Part shown: piece by piece, positions 5,823-6,788 of the stretch
Numbering within the stretch: the stretch's first letter is position 1
Layout of the letters: each line of letters opens with the position of its first letter
From: Paracoccaceae bacterium
Lineage (GTDB): Bacteria; Pseudomonadota; Alphaproteobacteria; Rhodobacterales; Rhodobacteraceae
Direction: 5' to 3'
Assembly: GCA_011523445.1 (NCBI GenBank)
Contig: WTGT01000156.1
Location: forward strand, 1-6,788
Length of the DNA stretch: 6,788 bases
Position numbers and translations under genes: made by a program
Notes under the pieces: generated by a model
Databases searched by the model: none
What the model was told of the DNA's origin: nothing
What the model saw: only the letters and a program-made list of their open reading frames with translations

Positions 5823-6788
5823 TTAGTTGGTTCCAAACTTGGACCATCGCAAATTCCCCAGCCTGTCGATCAAACCGTATCTTGGGTTATATCCCCGATC
5901 TATATCTTCAAATGTATCAAGCAACAAATGCATGTTTTTGTTTTGGCTGGACTTTTCAAGAAAGTAATCGATTCGAGTCTTGATGGCCTCCTGGCAAAAG
6001 TTACCTTCAGACGGATTTGATTTGGCCAGTCTAATGTTCACAACCAGATCCATACCAGAATTTGGAAGGTATGGGAGGGTTTCTTGGAAGTACTCGATTG
6101 GTTCTTTTTCCCACGGACATTGGACGACAATCCCACTCCATCCTCCCTTGGACCACTCAGGAGGCAAAGCGCTTAATTCTTCTGGGTAGAAACCTGATGA
6201 AACCGTATGTGAATAAAGGGAATCGGGATCTAAATTTTCTGAAGAAGAGGATATTTTACTGACCCAAATGGGAATGTTCATTCTTGGAATAGAACCCAAT
6301 TGGTTTCCCAAGGGAATCATTTCTTCCAGGGAACTCACCAGAAATTCAAGAGCCCGTATTTCACCGGAAAAAGTAGTGGTAAATTGTTTAAGTAATCGAT
6401 CATCCTGAATACCAAGAAAGAAGGGAACCACCTTGCCACCTAGGGAACACCAGTCCTCAAGTCTCTTTTTTGCCTGGGGAATAGCCAAGTCTGTTCCTGG
6501 CACCCGAATGACTTCAATCCCCAACTGTAACAATCTCAACAAGGGGTAATCATTTCTTGCTTCCTTCCTGCTGAATTCCTCCATTGGTCCGTTATAGGGC
6601 AACAATCTTGCGGTATGGATACCATGTCTCAAATGGGGAATTAAAGGGGTTTTTCTCGGTTCAACCGGGGGTACAATTTGTTTCTGTCCAGATTCCATAC
6701 TCAACCCATCTGTGCCAATAATGCTGACCTTTGGGCCATCATCAGTAATCTCAACCATTGTAACCCCCAACTTTGGGGTATCGTTCCT
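5823..6788 (-). CDS. Unrecognised protein, C-terminal 321 aa (5' end outside window)
   Basis: The frame is open through the right edge: six codons (RNDTPK) precede the TTG at 6770, so that codon is probably internal and the gene starts beyond the window. The first visible part, GVTMVEITDDGPKVSIIGTDG, reads like the closing beta strands of another domain; calcineurin-like metallophosphoesterases often end this way, but no metal motif is in view. From about residue 50 a separate module begins, with alternating helices and strands: LLRLLQLGIEVIRVPGTDL, GGKVVPFFLGIQDD, GWSGIVVQCPWEKEPIEYF, MDLVVNIRLA, and an ending LLLDTFEDIDRGYNPRYGLI plus DRLGNLR. This resembles an (alpha/beta)8-type barrel of glycosidase-like build, with acidic residues at strand ends. 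No signal peptide or membrane segment is visible in this part. It converges on the sulfatase with 89 bases between. Function is not assigned. Confidence 0.8.
   Translation of the reverse strand, partial: RNDTPKLGVTMVEITDDGPKVSIIGTDGLSMESGQKQIVPPVEPRKTPLIPHLRHGIHTARLLPYNGPMEEFSRKEARNDYPLLRLLQLGIEVIRVPGTDLAIPQAKKRLEDWCSLGGKVVPFFLGIQDDRLLKQFTTTFSGEIRALEFLVSSLEEMIPLGNQLGSIPRMNIPIWVSKISSSSENLDPDSLYSHTVSSGFYPEELSALPPEWSKGGWSGIVVQCPWEKEPIEYFQETLPYLPNSGMDLVVNIRLAKSNPSEGNFCQEAIKTRIDYFLEKSSQNKNMHLLLDTFEDIDRGYNPRYGLIDRLGNLRWSKFGTN

Noticed and set aside
6768..6770. TTG (minus strand) as the true start of the right-hand gene.
   Set aside because: The frame continues to the window edge without a stop, there is no ribosome binding site directly before it, and the N-terminus reads like the middle of a domain.

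Overview
The window (GC in the mid-40s percent by eye) is accessory-type metabolic and transport DNA from a bacterium, most likely a proteobacterium and perhaps a marine alphaproteobacterium. That placement is inference: it rests on a Bug/TctC-type periplasmic binding protein, a choline-sulfatase-type sulfatase and a carbohydrate-type ABC importer in one locus. No rRNA, tRNA, CRISPR array, insertion sequence or phage gene is visible.

Bases 2-2946 form a tight plus-strand gene block. It holds the C-terminal part of an ABC permease (MalF/UgpA type, cut by the window edge), then a second permease (MalG/UgpE type) starting at a TTG that overlaps the previous stop. Two SnoaL/NTF2-like genes follow, one with a single domain (147 aa) and one with two (334 aa). 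Gaps of 3 and 6 bases imply one transcript. The ATPase and binding protein of the importer are not here and probably lie upstream.

A 204-base gap (2947-3150) contains two small hairpins, the second followed by seven T, so the first operon probably ends there. A very strong ribosome binding site then leads into a secreted TctC/Bug binding protein. After a 13-bp hairpin comes a Cys-type sulfatase that closely resembles choline-sulfatase BetC along its whole length, including the C-terminal tail. No TctA/TctB membrane subunits and no bet genes are in the window.

On the minus strand, converging on the sulfatase, lies the C-terminal part of a protein that continues past the right edge. It looks like an alpha/beta-barrel module and is not assigned a function.

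Read together, the locus looks like an uptake and breakdown system for one or more organic molecules: two importers of different classes, a sulfate-ester hydrolase, and three NTF2-like modules that could act on a released intermediate. The most interesting points are the three SnoaL-like modules behind an ABC importer, the TctC-sulfatase pair split by a hairpin at the sulfatase start, and the unassigned minus-strand protein.
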